DNA from: Kofleriaceae bacterium
GTDB lineage: Bacteria > Myxococcota_A > Polyangia > Haliangiales > Haliangiaceae
Direction of reading: 5' to 3'
Assembly: GCA_018057825.1 (NCBI GenBank)
Contig: JAGPCY010000006.1
Coordinates: forward strand, 62,001 to 126,000
DNA length: 64,000 bases
Shown: piece by piece, positions 17,376 through 31,300 of the stretch
How the letters are laid out: each line of letters opens with the position of its first letter
How positions within the stretch are numbered: position 1 is the stretch's first letter
Made by a program: the position numbers and the translations under genes
The notes under the pieces: model-generated
Told to the model about the DNA's origin: nothing
Seen by the model: only the letters and a program-made list of their open reading frames with translations
Databases searched by the model: none

Positions 17376-20243
17376 TCAGGCGGTGAGGGCGCGCAGCGCG
17401 GCGAGCACGCGCTCGAGGCGCATGCCGCGGGAGGCCTTGACGAGGATCCAGTCGCCGGGCGCGGTGGCGGCCAGGACCTGGCGAGCCGCGACCTCGGGGT
17501 CGTCGGTGGTCCACGCGCTCGCCGGCGCGCCGGTGGCGTCGGCCACCCGCTGCTTGTGGACGCCGAGGGCGATCACCGGGATGCCGAGGGCGCCGAGGCG
17601 GGCGCCGACCTCGGCGTGGGCGGTGACCGCGGCCTCGCCGAGCTCGAGCATGTCGCCGACCACGGCCAGCGCGCCGGCCGAGCCGCGCAGGCCGGCCAGG
17701 GTGTCGATCGCGGCGGCCATCGACGCCGGGTTGGCGTTGTAGCAGTCGACGATGACTCGGCGGCCGGCGATGGTCTCGACCTCGCCGCGCATCGCGGCCG
17801 GGCGGGCGCGCTCGAGGCCGGCCAGGGCGTCGTCGAGGTCGACGCCAGCGGCCAGGGCGCAGGCCAGGGCGCAGGTCGCGTCGATCGCGGCGTGGCGACC
17901 GATCAGCGGCAAGCGGAAGCGCCGCGGATGGCCGAGGGCGTCGACGTGGAGATCGGCGCCGTCCTCGCCGAGCGGCTGGTAGCCGGTGAGGCGGACCGCG
18001 GCGTCGGCGGCGTCGCCGAAGGTCAGGAGCTGGGCGCCCGGGGCCTCGGCGCGGGCGTGGGCGATGAGCCGCGGATCGTCGGCCGGCGCGATCGCGATGC
18101 CGGCCGCGGGCAGGCCGCGGTAGATCTCGCCCTTGGCGGCGGCGATCGCGTCGGTGGTGCCGAGCAGCTCGAGGTGGGCGGTGCCGGCGTTGACCACGGC
18201 GGCGACGTCGGGCCGAGTGAACTGCGTGAGGTAGTCGATCTGCCCGGCGCCGCGCATGCCCATCTCGACCACCGCGAACCGGTGGTGCTCGCGCAGGCCG
18301 AGCAAGGTCAGCGGCACGCCGGTCTCGTTGTTGAGCGAGCCGGCGGCGGCGTGGGTCGAGCCGGCCGCGGTCAAGGCGGCGCGGGTCAGCTCCTTGGTCG
18401 TGGTCTTGCCGGCCGAGCCGGTGATCGCGATCAGCCGACGGGCGGCGTCGCCCTCGGCCCAGCGGCCGCGGTGCGCGCCGGCGAGCTGACCCAAGGCGGC
18501 ACGCGGGTCGTCGACCTCGAGGACCGCGGCGGCGCCCAGGTCGCCCACCTCGCCGCGGCGGCCGCGGGCGATCATGACCGCGGTCGCGCCCCGAGCGACC
18601 GCGTCGGCGCAGAAGGCGTGGCCGTCGTGGCGGGCGCCGGCGATCGCGACGTAGAGATCGCCGGGCGCGACCGCGCGGCTGTCGATGCCGACCCGGTGGC
18701 AGACCGCGGCGCCGGTGGCGGTGGCGCCCAGGCCGTCGGCGAGGCGCTCGGTGTGGAAGCGCGGGCGCAGCGCGGCGGCGGCGGCGGCCTCCTCGCGATC
18801 GTCGAAGTGGATCTTGGTCGTGCCGAGGATCTGGTAGTCCTCGTGGCCCTTGCCGGCGATCACGACGACGTCGCCCGGCGTGGCCTCGGCGATCGCGGCC
18901 CGGATCGCGGTCCGGCGATCGACGTCGACGTAGAACGCGTCGGGCACCGCGGGCAGGATCTGATCGAGGATCGCGCGGGGATCTTCGGTGCGCGGGTTGT
19001 CGCTGGTGACCACCGCGAGATCGGCCTTGGCCGCGACCACCGCGCCCATCTTGGGGCGCTTGGTCGGATCGCGATCGCCGCCGCAGCCGAACACGCAGAT
19101 CAGCCGGCGCTGGGTCAACGGGCGCAGGGCGTCGAGGACGTTGTCGAGGGCGTCGGGGGTGTGGGCGTAGTCGACCAGGAGATCGAGGCCGGCGTCGTTG
19201 GCGACCCGCTGGACCCGGCCGGGCACGCCCGGCAGCGCGGCGATCCCGGCGGCGATCGCGGCGTGGGGCACGCCCAGGGCCTCGCAGATGCCGACCGCCA
19301 GCGCGATGTTGGCGACGTTGTAGTGGCCGAGGAGCGCGTGGGACTCGACCTCGAGCTCGCCGCGCGGGGTGGCGAGCCGGGCCCAGATCCCGCCGACCGT
19401 CGAGCGCTGCGCGGTGACCCGGAGCGCGGCGGCGGCGGCCGGGCCCCGCGGATCGGGGGCCGACGACACGTGCAGGATCGGATGGGGGCCGCGGGTCTCG
19501 GCGGCGGCGGCCATCGCGACGCCGGCGGGATCGTCGACGTTGGCGACCGCGACGCCGTGGGGCGCGAGGTGATCGCGGAACAGGAGCCGCTTGGCCGCGG
19601 CGTAGTCGTCCATCGAGCCGTGCAGGTCGAGGTGGTCCTGGGTCAGGTTCGAGAACGCGCCGACCGCGAACTCGACGCCGGCCAGGCGCTGCATCGCCAG
19701 GGCGGCCGACGACACCTCCATGACGACGTGGGTCACGCCGTCGGCCAGCATGCGCGCGAAGGTGTCGTGGAGCACCTCGGGGGTCGGCGTGGTGTAAGGC
19801 GCGTCGACGCTGCGCCCGCCCCAGCGATAGGTGACGGTGCCGATCACCCCGGGGTGAAACCCGGCCGCGGTCAGGATGGCCTCGACCAGGTAGGTGGTCG
19901 TGGTCTTGCCGTTGGTGCCGGTGATGCCGATCAGGGTCAGGCGGCGCGCCGGGTGATCGCGCAGGGCGGCGATCGCGTAGCCGAGGGCGCGGGCGCCGTC
20001 GGGGACGATCAGGTGCGGCACGGTCAGGCCGGGCAGCTCGCGCTCGACCACGACCGCGACCGCGCCAGCGGCGATCGCGGCGGCGACGAAGTCGTGGCCA
20101 TCGCTGCGGCGGCCGCGAGCGGCGACGAACAACGCGCCGGGACCGACCGCGCGCGAGTCGCTGGTGACCGCGCGGATGGAGACGTCGGCGCCGACCAGGC
20201 GGGCGCCGGGGATGGTTCGGACCAGGGCCGAGAGCTGCATCAT
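17376..20243 (-). CDS. murE-murF: MurE-MurF fusion: meso-DAP-adding enzyme joined to D-Ala-D-Ala-adding enzyme
   Basis: 955 residues in one uninterrupted frame. Residues 1 to about 488 are MurE: P-loop GITGTNGKTTTT and, near residue 415, the DNPR motif that marks meso-diaminopimelate specificity, ending in TTKIHFDDREEA. MurF begins with no Met or stop between (HTERLADGLGATATG, about 495-509): P-loop AITGSAGKTTTKELT, then NNETGVPLTLLGL, VEMGMRGAGQI and the C-terminal YNANPASM. The protein would perform two consecutive cytoplasmic ligations. MurE-MurF fusions are known in a few bacteria such as Bordetella. It sits between ftsI (85 bp gap) and mraY. Confidence 0.95.
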   Translation of the reverse strand: MMQLSALVRTIPGARLVGADVSIRAVTSDSRAVGPGALFVAARGRRSDGHDFVAAAIAAGAVAVVVERELPGLTVPHLIVPDGARALGYAIAALRDHPARRLTLIGITGTNGKTTTTYLVEAILTAAGFHPGVIGTVTYRWGGRSVDAPYTTPTPEVLHDTFARMLADGVTHVVMEVSSAALAMQRLAGVEFAVGAFSNLTQDHLDLHGSMDDYAAAKRLLFRDHLAPHGVAVANVDDPAGVAMAAAAETRGPHPILHVSSAPDPRGPAAAAALRVTAQRSTVGGIWARLATPRGELEVESHALLGHYNVANIALAVGICEALGVPHAAIAAGIAALPGVPGRVQRVANDAGLDLLVDYAHTPDALDNVLDALRPLTQRRLICVFGCGGDRDPTKRPKMGAVVAAKADLAVVTSDNPRTEDPRAILDQILPAVPDAFYVDVDRRTAIRAAIAEATPGDVVVIAGKGHEDYQILGTTKIHFDDREEAAAAAALRPRFHTERLADGLGATATGAAVCHRVGIDSRAVAPGDLYVAIAGARHDGHAFCADAVARGATAVMIARGRRGEVGDLGAAAVLEVDDPRAALGQLAGAHRGRWAEGDAARRLIAITGSAGKTTTKELTRAALTAAGSTHAAAGSLNNETGVPLTLLGLREHHRFAVVEMGMRGAGQIDYLTQFTRPDVAAVVNAGTAHLELLGTTDAIAAAKGEIYRGLPAAGIAIAPADDPRLIAHARAEAPGAQLLTFGDAADAAVRLTGYQPLGEDGADLHVDALGHPRRFRLPLIGRHAAIDATCALACALAAGVDLDDALAGLERARPAAMRGEVETIAGRRVIVDCYNANPASMAAAIDTLAGLRGSAGALAVVGDMLELGEAAVTAHAEVGARLGALGIPVIALGVHKQRVADATGAPASAWTTDDPEVAARQVLAATAPGDWILVKASRGMRLERVLAALRALTA

Positions 20244-20327
20244 CGCGGGTCGACGGGCAGCCTCACCGATTTCATGCGGGGTGGCAACTTCGCGCGACCG
20301 CTGCGCGACGGCGTCGCCGACCGGGGT

Positions 20328-22396
<2,069 letters not shown>

Positions 22397-22400
<4 letters not shown>

Positions 22401-22729
22401 CGCGCCCCCGCCGGCGCCGCGATCACGCGGATGTGATCGGGCGGCACCGAGATCATGCCGAGCTCGCTGGCCAGGGCGCGGATGCGCTCGGGGTTGGTCA
22501 GGGTCGCGCGCTCGAGCTCGAGCCGGCGGTTGAGCTCGCGCTCGTGGCGCAGCTCGTCGGAGGCGCGGGTGAGCTGGTAGCCCAGCGCGACGAGCTGGTG
22601 GCGGGTCGAGACCCGGTGCAGCGCCAGGCCAGTGACCATCGCCGCGATCACCACCATCGCGGTGACCAGCTTGCGGTCGCCGGTGGCGGGCTCGACCGCG
22701 CGGACCAGGGCGTAGAGGCGGGGCTTCAT
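22397..22729 (-). CDS. ftsL: FtsL-like cell division protein
   Basis: 110 residues. A short cytoplasmic tail, one membrane helix (LVTAMVVIAAMVTGLALHRV, about 21-40) and a periplasmic coiled coil (about 45-80) end in the typical ERIRALASELGMISVPPDHI. It bridges FtsB/FtsQ to FtsI and FtsW. The assignment rests on topology, size and position between rsmH and ftsI, with 4-bp overlaps on both sides. FtsL sequences are poorly conserved. Confidence 0.85.
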
Positions 22730-23694
22730 CGGTGGCTCGGCTGGTTGGGGGCGGTGGTCCGCTCGCAGGTGCGCAGGCGGGCCGAGCGCGCGCGCGGGTT
22801 GTCGTCGGCCTCGCTGTCGTCGGCGAACCGGGCCTTGCGCTCGACCGGCAGACACACCGCCTCGATCCGCTCGCCGGCCTGCTCGGCGTAGCGCGGCGGC
22901 AGCGACGTGGTCCAGGCCAGGTCGCGGAACCGCTGCTTGACCAGGCGATCCTCGAGGGAGTGGAAGCTGATGATCGCGCACCGCCCGCCGGCGACCAAGA
23001 GATCGGGCAGGTCGGTGAGGAACGCGGTCAGCTCGTCGAGTTCGCCGTTGACCGCGATGCGCAGGGCCTGGAAGGTGCGGGTCGCGGGGTGGATGTGGAG
23101 CCGGCGCAGGTCGCCCGCGGAGAAGCAGCCGGCGACGACCTCGGCCAGCGCGGTGGTCGAGGTCAGGGCCCCGGTCGCCTCGGCCTCCTTCAGCCGGCGC
23201 GCGATCTTGTGGTGCAGGCGCTCCTCGCCGTAGTCGCGCAGGATGGCCGCCAGGCCGGTCACCGAGGTCGCGCGGATCAGGTCGAGGGCGGTCGGCCCGG
23301 TCGAGGGGTCCATGCGCATGTCGACCGGGCCCTCGCGCGAGAACGAGAAGCCGCGCTCGGCCAGGTCGAGCTGGGGCGACGACACCCCGAGGTCGAGCAG
23401 GATCCCGTCGACCGTCGCCAGCCCCAGGGCCGCCAGGTGTCCGCGCAGGTCGCCGAACCGACCGTGGACCGCGGTCACGCGGGGGTCGCTGGCGGCCAGG
23501 GCCTCCGCCACCGCGACCGCGCTCGGATCGCGATCGATCGCGATCAGGCGACCGGTCGGACCGAGGGCCGCCAGGATCGCCCGGCTGTGGCCGCCCCGGC
23601 CGAAAGTGCCATCGACATAGACCCCGTCCGGCCGCGGCGCGAGCTGGGCCAGGACCTCGGCGAGGAGGACCGGGAGGTGCGAGGCGTGGGTCAC
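22726..23694 (-). CDS. rsmH: 16S rRNA (cytosine(1402)-N4)-methyltransferase
   Basis: About 322 residues. SAM motif DGTFGRGGHSRAIL, then IAIDRDPSAVAVA, GILLDLGVSSPQLD, GFSFSREGPVDMRMD, the helical insert, QALRIAVNGELDEL and ISFHSLEDRLVKQRFR are all diagnostic. It N4-methylates C1402 in the decoding centre. GTG at 23694 gives the family-typical N-terminus (THASHLPVLLAEVLAQL); ATG at 23769 would add 25 unconserved residues. It is first in the division and cell wall cluster here. No mraZ precedes it; the 290 bp to the divergent Fic-like gene hold no other gene. Confidence 0.94.
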   Translation of the reverse strand: MTHASHLPVLLAEVLAQLAPRPDGVYVDGTFGRGGHSRAILAALGPTGRLIAIDRDPSAVAVAEALAASDPRVTAVHGRFGDLRGHLAALGLATVDGILLDLGVSSPQLDLAERGFSFSREGPVDMRMDPSTGPTALDLIRATSVTGLAAILRDYGEERLHHKIARRLKEAEATGALTSTTALAEVVAGCFSAGDLRRLHIHPATRTFQALRIAVNGELDELTAFLTDLPDLLVAGGRCAIISFHSLEDRLVKQRFRDLAWTTSLPPRYAEQAGERIEAVCLPVERKARFADDSEADDNPRARSARLRTCERTTAPNQPSHR

Positions 23695-23916
23695 GGCGGG
23701 GCCGGGGGCGGGAAGGGACGGCGGTCGTAGAGGTGCAGCGCACAGCGCGTGAGCGAGCACACTCTGCATCTACCGGCCGGTCGGCGAACCGCGCAAACTT
23801 TTTGCCGTTCTGGCCGACCGGGATGCTATGAGGCACGCTCAGTGATGGGCCCTGAGGCGGCCCCAGGGGCCCCGGGGACCAACCGTCAAAAGTTGCCTTC
23901 CCTACAAACTATGGTG

Positions 23917-23945
23917 TTGACTGGCGATAACCACCGACATACACT
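23917..23945 (+). promoter_or_regulatory. Sigma-70-type promoter for the Fic-like gene (TTGACT-17-TACACT)
   Basis: -35 TTGACT (23917-23922), a 17-bp spacer and -10 TACACT (23940-23945), in a stretch less GC-rich than its surroundings. The predicted start near 23952 gives a leader of about 33 nt carrying an AGGA ribosome binding site before the ATG at 23985. It is the best full consensus promoter in the window. Confidence 0.6.
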
Positions 23946-23984
23946 CCGCGCACTTCCGGGACGACCAATTCCTTAGGATTCCGC

Positions 23985-24782
23985 ATGCTTAGGTACAAAG
24001 AGACGGAAGACATCGACGCCCGCTTCGTAGAGGTCGACCGGATCTGTCAGGCCTGGCGCCAGCGGACCGCGGCGGTCAACCCGGCCATGCGGGCGGAGTA
24101 CGTCCAGCGCTTCCGCATCTCGCTCATCCATCACGACGCCGCGCTCGAGGGCGAGGTGCTGTCGTACAGCGAGATCAAGGCGGCGATCGACCCGACGATC
24201 ATCAGCGATCCGTCGCTCATCCCCGCCTACGACGAGATCCGCCGCTTCAACGAGGCCTGTGAATGGGCCGCTGAGTTCGCCACGAACAAGAAGAAGCCCT
24301 TCAAGTTCGACACGCTGCGCGACCTCTACGGGATCCTCGCGCCCGACGAGAAGGCCAAGGGCCTGCCGTACCGCAAGGAGAACCCGCTCCACCGGCTCTA
24401 CTACCACGACATCGCGCCGCCCGAAAAGATCGTGCCGGCGCTGAAGAAGCTGTCGGACTGGATCGACGATCCGGCGTCGCGGCAGCTCCACGCCATCGAG
24501 CGCATCGCGACGATGCACGCGCGGTTCATGGCGGTGTTCCCGTGGGCCAAGGAGAGCGGGCGTACCGCGCGCATCGCCGCCAACCTGCTCTTGTCGGAGG
24601 CCGGGTATCCGACTGCGGTCATCCACTCGATCGATCGGCAGCGCTACTACGAGTCGTTGCGCGGCGAGGCCTCGGGCCTCTTGTCGCTGTACCTCGAGGC
24701 GGTGCAGACCAGCGCCGAAACTGAGCTTCGCGTGTACGAAGAGGCCGAGAAGGCCCAGCCGCGCAAGCGCAAGCGGGCGTAG
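23985..24782 (+). CDS. Fic-fold protein with degenerate catalytic motif
   Basis: 265 residues. The N-terminal helix with ALEG (residues 53-56) resembles the Fic inhibitory segment. The Fic core motif HPFxDGNGR is replaced by F185PWAKESGR193. The catalytic His is Phe, the metal-binding Asp is Lys and the Asn is Ser, while the flanking helices (MHARFMAV before, TARIAANLLLSEAGYP after) match the fold well. AMP or phosphate transfer by the classical mechanism should be lost, so a binding or regulatory role is more likely. The C-terminus is Lys/Arg-rich (QPRKRKRA). It is expressed alone from a clear promoter, divergent from rsmH. Confidence 0.7.
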   Translation: MLRYKETEDIDARFVEVDRICQAWRQRTAAVNPAMRAEYVQRFRISLIHHDAALEGEVLSYSEIKAAIDPTIISDPSLIPAYDEIRRFNEACEWAAEFATNKKKPFKFDTLRDLYGILAPDEKAKGLPYRKENPLHRLYYHDIAPPEKIVPALKKLSDWIDDPASRQLHAIERIATMHARFMAVFPWAKESGRTARIAANLLLSEAGYPTAVIHSIDRQRYYESLRGEASGLLSLYLEAVQTSAETELRVYEEAEKAQPRKRKRA

Positions 24783-25099
<317 letters not shown>

Positions 25100-25240
25100 G
25101 CTCCCCCGCACGGGGTGACTCCCCTGGCCATCCGGCCCCTCCTCGCGCCTCTCTCAATCGACAAAATCAACCGAATCGCTCCATCCAAGCCCCGGCACGG
25201 CCCGGCAGATCGTGGAATAGCCTATCGATCTCCGAGGCTT

Positions 25241-25269
25241 TTGAGATTCCTGCGGCCGGGCGGTAGATC
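25241..25269 (+). promoter_or_regulatory. Possible promoter of the giant DUF4157 gene (TTGAGA-17-TAGATC)
   Basis: TTGAGA and TAGATC are separated by 17 bp, 48 bp before the ATG at 25318. The -35 is good and the -10 weak. Position and lower GC support it. Confidence 0.35.
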
Positions 25270-25317
25270 TGCCCCGACGGGTCCGTATTAGCATCGAACC
25301 TCACAGGTCTCCGTCGG

Positions 25318-28300
25318 ATGGTCGAGGACGATCCCACTGGCCCCGCGCCGGCGCTCGAACCCCAGGTCGAGTCGCCGCCGGGCCTCGTCGCGCGTCCGGT
25401 CCGACGATCGGGGCAGCGCCGCGGCCTGCCGCGCACCACCGCCGCGATCGCCCAGACCCGGCGAGGGCCGCTGCCAGCGCCGTCGAGCGATGCCGCGCCA
25501 GCCGGATCGGACGGCGTCGAGCGCGGCGGGGCGGTCGAGCGCGACGGCGCCGAGGTCGAGGCCGCCGACGATCCCTTCGCGCTGCACCTCGACGGTGACG
25601 CCGGCGATCCCGCTGACGATCCCGCCGCGATCACCGCCGCCGCCGAGCACGGCCTCGGCGCGCCGACCGGGCCGCTGCCCCACCGCGAGCGCCTCGAGGA
25701 GGCCTTCGGTCGCGATCTCTCGCAGGTGCGCGCCCACCAGGGCCCGGCCGCCGACGCCGCGACCGCCGCGATGGGCGCGACCGCCTACGCCACCGGGTCC
25801 GACGTGGTCCTGCCGGCGGCGCCCGACCTCGGGCTGGTCGCCCACGAGGTCGCCCACGTCTTCCAGCAGGCCGACGGCGTGCAGCTCGCGGGCGGCGTCG
25901 GCGCCGACGGCGATCCCTACGAGCGCGAGGCCGACCTCGTCGCCGCCGCGGTCACCCGCGGCGAGTCGGTCGCGGCCCGGTTCGGCGACGGCGCGGGTCC
26001 GGGTCGGGCCGGCGTCCAGCGCGCGGTGCAGCGCGATCGCGGCCAACCGCCGGCCGCCTCCGCGGCCGCGCCCGGCCCGACGATCGAGGACGAGCAGCGG
26101 CGACGGGCGATGCTGGCCGCGCTGCCCAACGTCACGACGCGGTGGCGCGCGATCGGCTCGGCGCTGTTCGCCGCCGACAACCTGGCGCCGCCCGACGCCC
26201 AGGTGCCGGGCTTCCTCGCCGCCGCCTACGACCTCATCCTCACCGACGACAACGACGCCGAGGTGGCGGCGGTCGCGCTGGTCGCCAAGGGCCCGGGGCG
26301 CGCCAAGTTCGCCGACGCCCTCGACACCGCGCGCTCGACCGCGCGCCGCGACCGCGCGCGCTTCGACAAGCTGGCGGCGGCGATCGCCGATCTCGCGCGG
26401 GCCGGCGATCTCGCCCACAACACCACCGTCCTCATGGCCAACCACGCGCTCTTGTCGGCCCACGGCAAGCGCGCGCTCCTGGCCCGCGGCGACCTCGCCC
26501 TCGACGCGCTGACCGGGTACCTCGCCGCCGACTGCGGCCCGCACGGGATCCTCGCCAAGCAGGCCGACCTCGAGGCCCGCGGCCTGGTGCCGCCCTACGT
26601 CGAGCTGCTCGCGGCCACCGGCGCGGCCGAGCGCCTCGGGGCCGTCGGCAAGCTGGTGGCGCTGCTCAAGACCGGCGCCAAGGTCGCGGCGCCCGCGGGG
26701 CCCCAGGCGGTGGTCGAGCCGGCCGCGGCCCTGGCCGAGGCGGCGCAGCTCAAGACCGCGATCCTCACCCAGCTCGGTGGCCTGACCCCGGGCGGCCCGC
26801 CGCCGCTGGTCCAGCTCGTCGAGATCGACAAGGCCCTGGCCGCGGTGTCGCCGCGCGCCAAGGAGCTGGTGTGGATCGATCCCCAGGTCATGGGCTTGAT
26901 CGCCCGGGTCCTCGACCCGACCTTGGCCCGCGGGCTCCTCGACAAGCTCGACACCGTCGAGGCGCTGTACCAGGAGTGCAAGCCCGCGGTCGCCGGCCTC
27001 GAGCAACTGGCGCGGGTGGCGGAGCTCGCGCATCTGCCGCCGACGGTCGTCAAGCGCAAGCTCGCCGTCGACAACCCGGCCTTCCCCAAGCTGAAGGTCT
27101 GGCTCGAGGCGCGCGCCGGCGACGCCAACGCCGGGTTGCGCGGCCGCGTCCTCGCGCACACCAAGCTGAAAGACGACGTCATCGATCGTCTCCCGACCGA
27201 GCAGAACCGGCTGATCTATCGGCTGGTCGTGCGCGGCACCGCGGCGCCGTCGCCCGAGGATGCGATCCACGAGGCGGTCGAGCGCGGCGATGGCGCAGCG
27301 GCGGTCCGCGGGCTGCAGTCCCTGGCGGCGTCGAACCCGGCGCGGCTGGCCGAGCTCGAGCGCGATCCGGTGTTCCGCGCGTCGATCGAGCGGATGACTC
27401 AGCCGGTCGACGCCGACGGGCTGACCGTGGTGCCGTACCGCCTGGCCTTGACCTTGTGGGGGCGCTCGCCGAGCGACGCGATCGATCCGCTCCTCGCCGC
27501 GGTCGGCCAGGGCAACCTGCCGGGCGCCGACGATCGCCCGCTCACCGCCGACGAGCGCCTGCGCCTGACCCGCGAGCTGTTCGCGCCGGCGATCGGCGAG
27601 ATCTCCGATCAGGTCAAGGGCACCAAGCTGGGTGGCAGCGGCGATCTCGTGGCCGCGTACTACGGCAGCGGGTTCGCGATGTCGGTCACCCACCTCGATC
27701 GCGCGCAAGCGGTGCTCGATCGCCTGCGGGTGTTCGAACGCAAGGCCGCCGACGAGCCGTACCTCGGTTGGCTGCGCCGCGAGCGCCTGGTCGCCGGCGA
27801 CGAGCTGTCCAAGCGGTTCCACCAGATCCACGGCATCGCGCTGCGGACGTGGCTCTACGAGAACGGCGGGCCCAACATCCGCTCGGGCGCCGCCCGCATC
27901 CTCGGCACCGAGCAGGGCGCGTCGGTGGGCGAGTTCAACGGCAAGGTGGTCGAGCTGGGGCAGGCCGAGGACGGCCACCTGTCGATCCACCAGGCGCTGC
28001 GCGAGACCAAGGCCACCGCGGTCGACTTCGGCCCGATCCACGAGGAATGGACGCTGTCGGAGTTCGCGTCGGTCGAGTCGCGCGAGGTCGCGCGCGGCAT
28101 CAACAGCGCCGACGAGGCGCGGGTGCTCGAGCACTGGCACATCTTGCGCCGCGCGTTCACGGCCAAGCACGACGAGCTCAAGCGCCTGACCGGCGTTTCG
28201 ATCCGCCCGCTCGACATCCTGCGCAACGCCCACCTCGAGCACTCGGGGCACCTCGAGGCCCGCATCGACGAGAAGTTCAAGGGCGAGGCGCGTGAGCGGA

Positions 28301-31300
28301 TCCGCGCCGACCTCGGCTTGGGCCCGGGCGACGCCGGCGCCGCCGAGCAGTCACCCGAAGAGAAGGCCAAGGCCGCCTTCGACGACCTGGCCGACAAGCT
28401 GTGGGCCGCGCACCGCACCCTGACCGCCGACAGCGGCCTGGCGACCTACGCGGCGCTCCACGCCGTGCGCGCCGTGGCGATGCTGGTCCCGCACACCGAC
28501 GGTACGCCGGTCGCGCCGACCGATGGCGAGCGTGAGGAGCACCCGCCGATCAGCTTCGGCGGCTACTACCGCCACAAGTACGGCATCTCGCCGCGCCGCC
28601 ACACGATCGCGGTGGTCCGGGCCATGCCCGAGGACGATCGCGAGGTGCCGCTCGATCAGGCGGCGGCCGCGCTCGGCATCCCCAAGGACGAGCTGCTGCC
28701 CGACGTGACCGGCAAGGGCCGGGGTACTGGCGAGGCGCTCGCGATCGGCGAGCACAACCAGCACCTGGTGCGGGCCTGGTTCACCGTCGAGGTCGCCGAG
28801 GATCGCGCGCGCCAGATCTGGCGGCTGCTCCACGACAGCGGTCGCCTCGAGATCATCAACACCCAGCTCTACGGCGACTGCAACGACGAGGAGCAGCGGC
28901 TGATCCGGGTCGCGTTCCGCAAGCTGTCGGGTGGGATCGATCTGCAGTTCTTCATCCGCCAGGCGATCGACGCCCAGCGCGCGACCGAGGCCTCGACGGC
29001 GTACAAGCTGTCGCGGATCTCGCCGCTGGCCGGCGTGGTCAACAACACCGATCAGACGATCGCGGTCGGCGCCGACGGCGATGGCCTGTCCGGCATGCTG
29101 ATGGGGTCGGTCCGGGTCCACGGCACCGCGACCGAGCTCGAGGCCGCGCTGGCGGTGGCGTCGAAGGGGACGATCGATCTCAACACCCGCCTGCGCACCG
29201 CCGCCGCCAACGACTCGAGCGATCAGGTGTTCCGCATCCTCGAGCAGGCCACCGCCGAGGAGCGCCGCGCGATCCTGGCCGACGGGCCGCTGGTCAATCA
29301 GCTCCAGCGCCTCGGGCAGTGGCAATGGGAGCGCTGCTTCAAGGTCCTCACCGGCCAGGCCGACCTGGCCGATCGCCTGTACTCGCGGTCCCACGGCGAC
29401 GGCACGTGGACCGAGCACGCGTGGCTCGGCGGCGGGACGCACGAGGCGGGGATGAAGGAGGACCTCCGCGACTACCTGAAGAAGCTGCACCGGAAGTACG
29501 ACGCCGAGGTCCGGGCCGAGGTCGTGGCCCAGGGCCGGCAAGGCGTGCCACCGGCGCTGATCGATCGCGAGGTCAACCGCCGCGTCCTCGAGGGCTGTGG
29601 GCATCTCCTGGCCCACAAGGACGTCACGGCGATCATGAAGGGCGAGCTCGACGGCGACGAGTACGCCGAGATGCGCGCCATCCTCGGCAACGGCGGCGCC
29701 GGGACTGAGCGCGAGTGGGCGGTGGCCGGCGGCGGCGGCAAGGCGGCGGTGATGGCCGAGATCCGCGGCATGGCGCCCGAGCGGCGCGCCGCGCGCCTGC
29801 AGGACCCCGAGTACCTGCGGCTCCTGGCCCAGCGCCTGCCGAGCGAGGCCGACTACCGCGACGCGATGAACGCGTTGACCGCGACCGGCGACGCCGACAC
29901 CGCGGCCGACGGCGGCGCCCTGGCCCGCCTCGACAAGATGTCGCGCACCGAGGCCGAGGTCGCCGGCGCCGAGCGCGACGGCCGCAAGACCTTGCGGGCG
30001 CTGTCCGAGCTGACGCCGGTCGAGCTGCGCAAGATCCAGCACGACCCGCGGCTGCAGGTCCAGGTGATGGCCGCGCTGTCCGCGGACGAGCGCGCGATCG
30101 CCCGCCGGCTCCTCGAGGCGCCGCCGGATCCGACCGCGGGAGCCGACGGCGCGCCGGTCGACGCCAAGGTCGCGGCCCACGCCAAGGCCGACCTGCTGGT
30201 CCGCCAGGCGATCGGGCGGCTCGAGGTCGCGTGTCGCGGAAGCTGGCGCGACGTGCTGGTGCAGGCGTGCGCGATCTACAAGCTCGATCTGCTGTCGGGC
30301 TTCCCGCGGGCCGGCGAGGGCGGCGGCAACGGCGAGGCCACCCTCGATGAGCAGGCGGCGCTGACCAAGGGCGAGCTGGCGGCCAAGCGCGAGGCGATCT
30401 GGAGCGGGGTCGAGCCGTCGGTCGCCAGCTTCGTCGAGATCCATCGCACCGACCCGACCCGCAAGACCAAGGACGCGATCACGCCCGACGACATGCGCGC
30501 GGTGGTCGCGGCCGCGGTCCGCGGCACCGCCGATCCCAGCCCGGCCTTGATCGCCGAGAACATCTGGACCGGCGACGAGAAGTCGGCCGGCACCGATCCG
30601 CGCGCCGCCAAGCTCCTCGGGATCGCGTTCGACGCCTCGGTCGATGAGCAGGGGGTGAAGGACACCCTCAAGATGGCGTCGGACGAGCACGTCATCGCCC
30701 ACTGGACCAACGTCGTCCAGCCCGGCGCCGAGGGCGGGCCGACCATGGCCTCGGTCTACCGCGAGTTCGCGGCGGCCGACGCCCAGGCGGTGCCGGTGAT
30801 CGAGGCGCGCAAGCGGGCGGCGGTGGCGCCGCCGCCGATGCCGACGCCGGGGCCGGTCGCGAGCGGCGGGGCGCCGACGGTCAAGACCGCGCTGCCCGAG
30901 GGGCCGGCGGCGACCCAGAGCTGGGGCACCGACGCCAAGCAGGGCGACGCCGTGCTCGCCGAGGCGCGGCTCAAGCAGCGCCGGTTCCTCGAGTTCGCGA
31001 TCAAGGTCTCGGCCGAGCTCGAGCGCATGCTCCTGCCGTACCTGGGGGACGATCGGACCGCCAGCGCGGCGGTCGACGGCGAGAAGACCAGCGGTCGGAG
31101 CAACAAGCGCTATAACGCCCTGGCCGAGATCATCTTGGCGCGGGTGCCCGAGCTACCGCCGGCCGGCATCGGCAAGGCGATCGGCATCCAGGATCAACAC
31201 GCCTGGCTCTTGTTCAGCGGCATGCGCAAGGCCGCCGGCGAGATGCACCTGCGCGACGAGCAGTACCTGCGCTATCGCGGCGAGCAGGCCGGCAATAACG

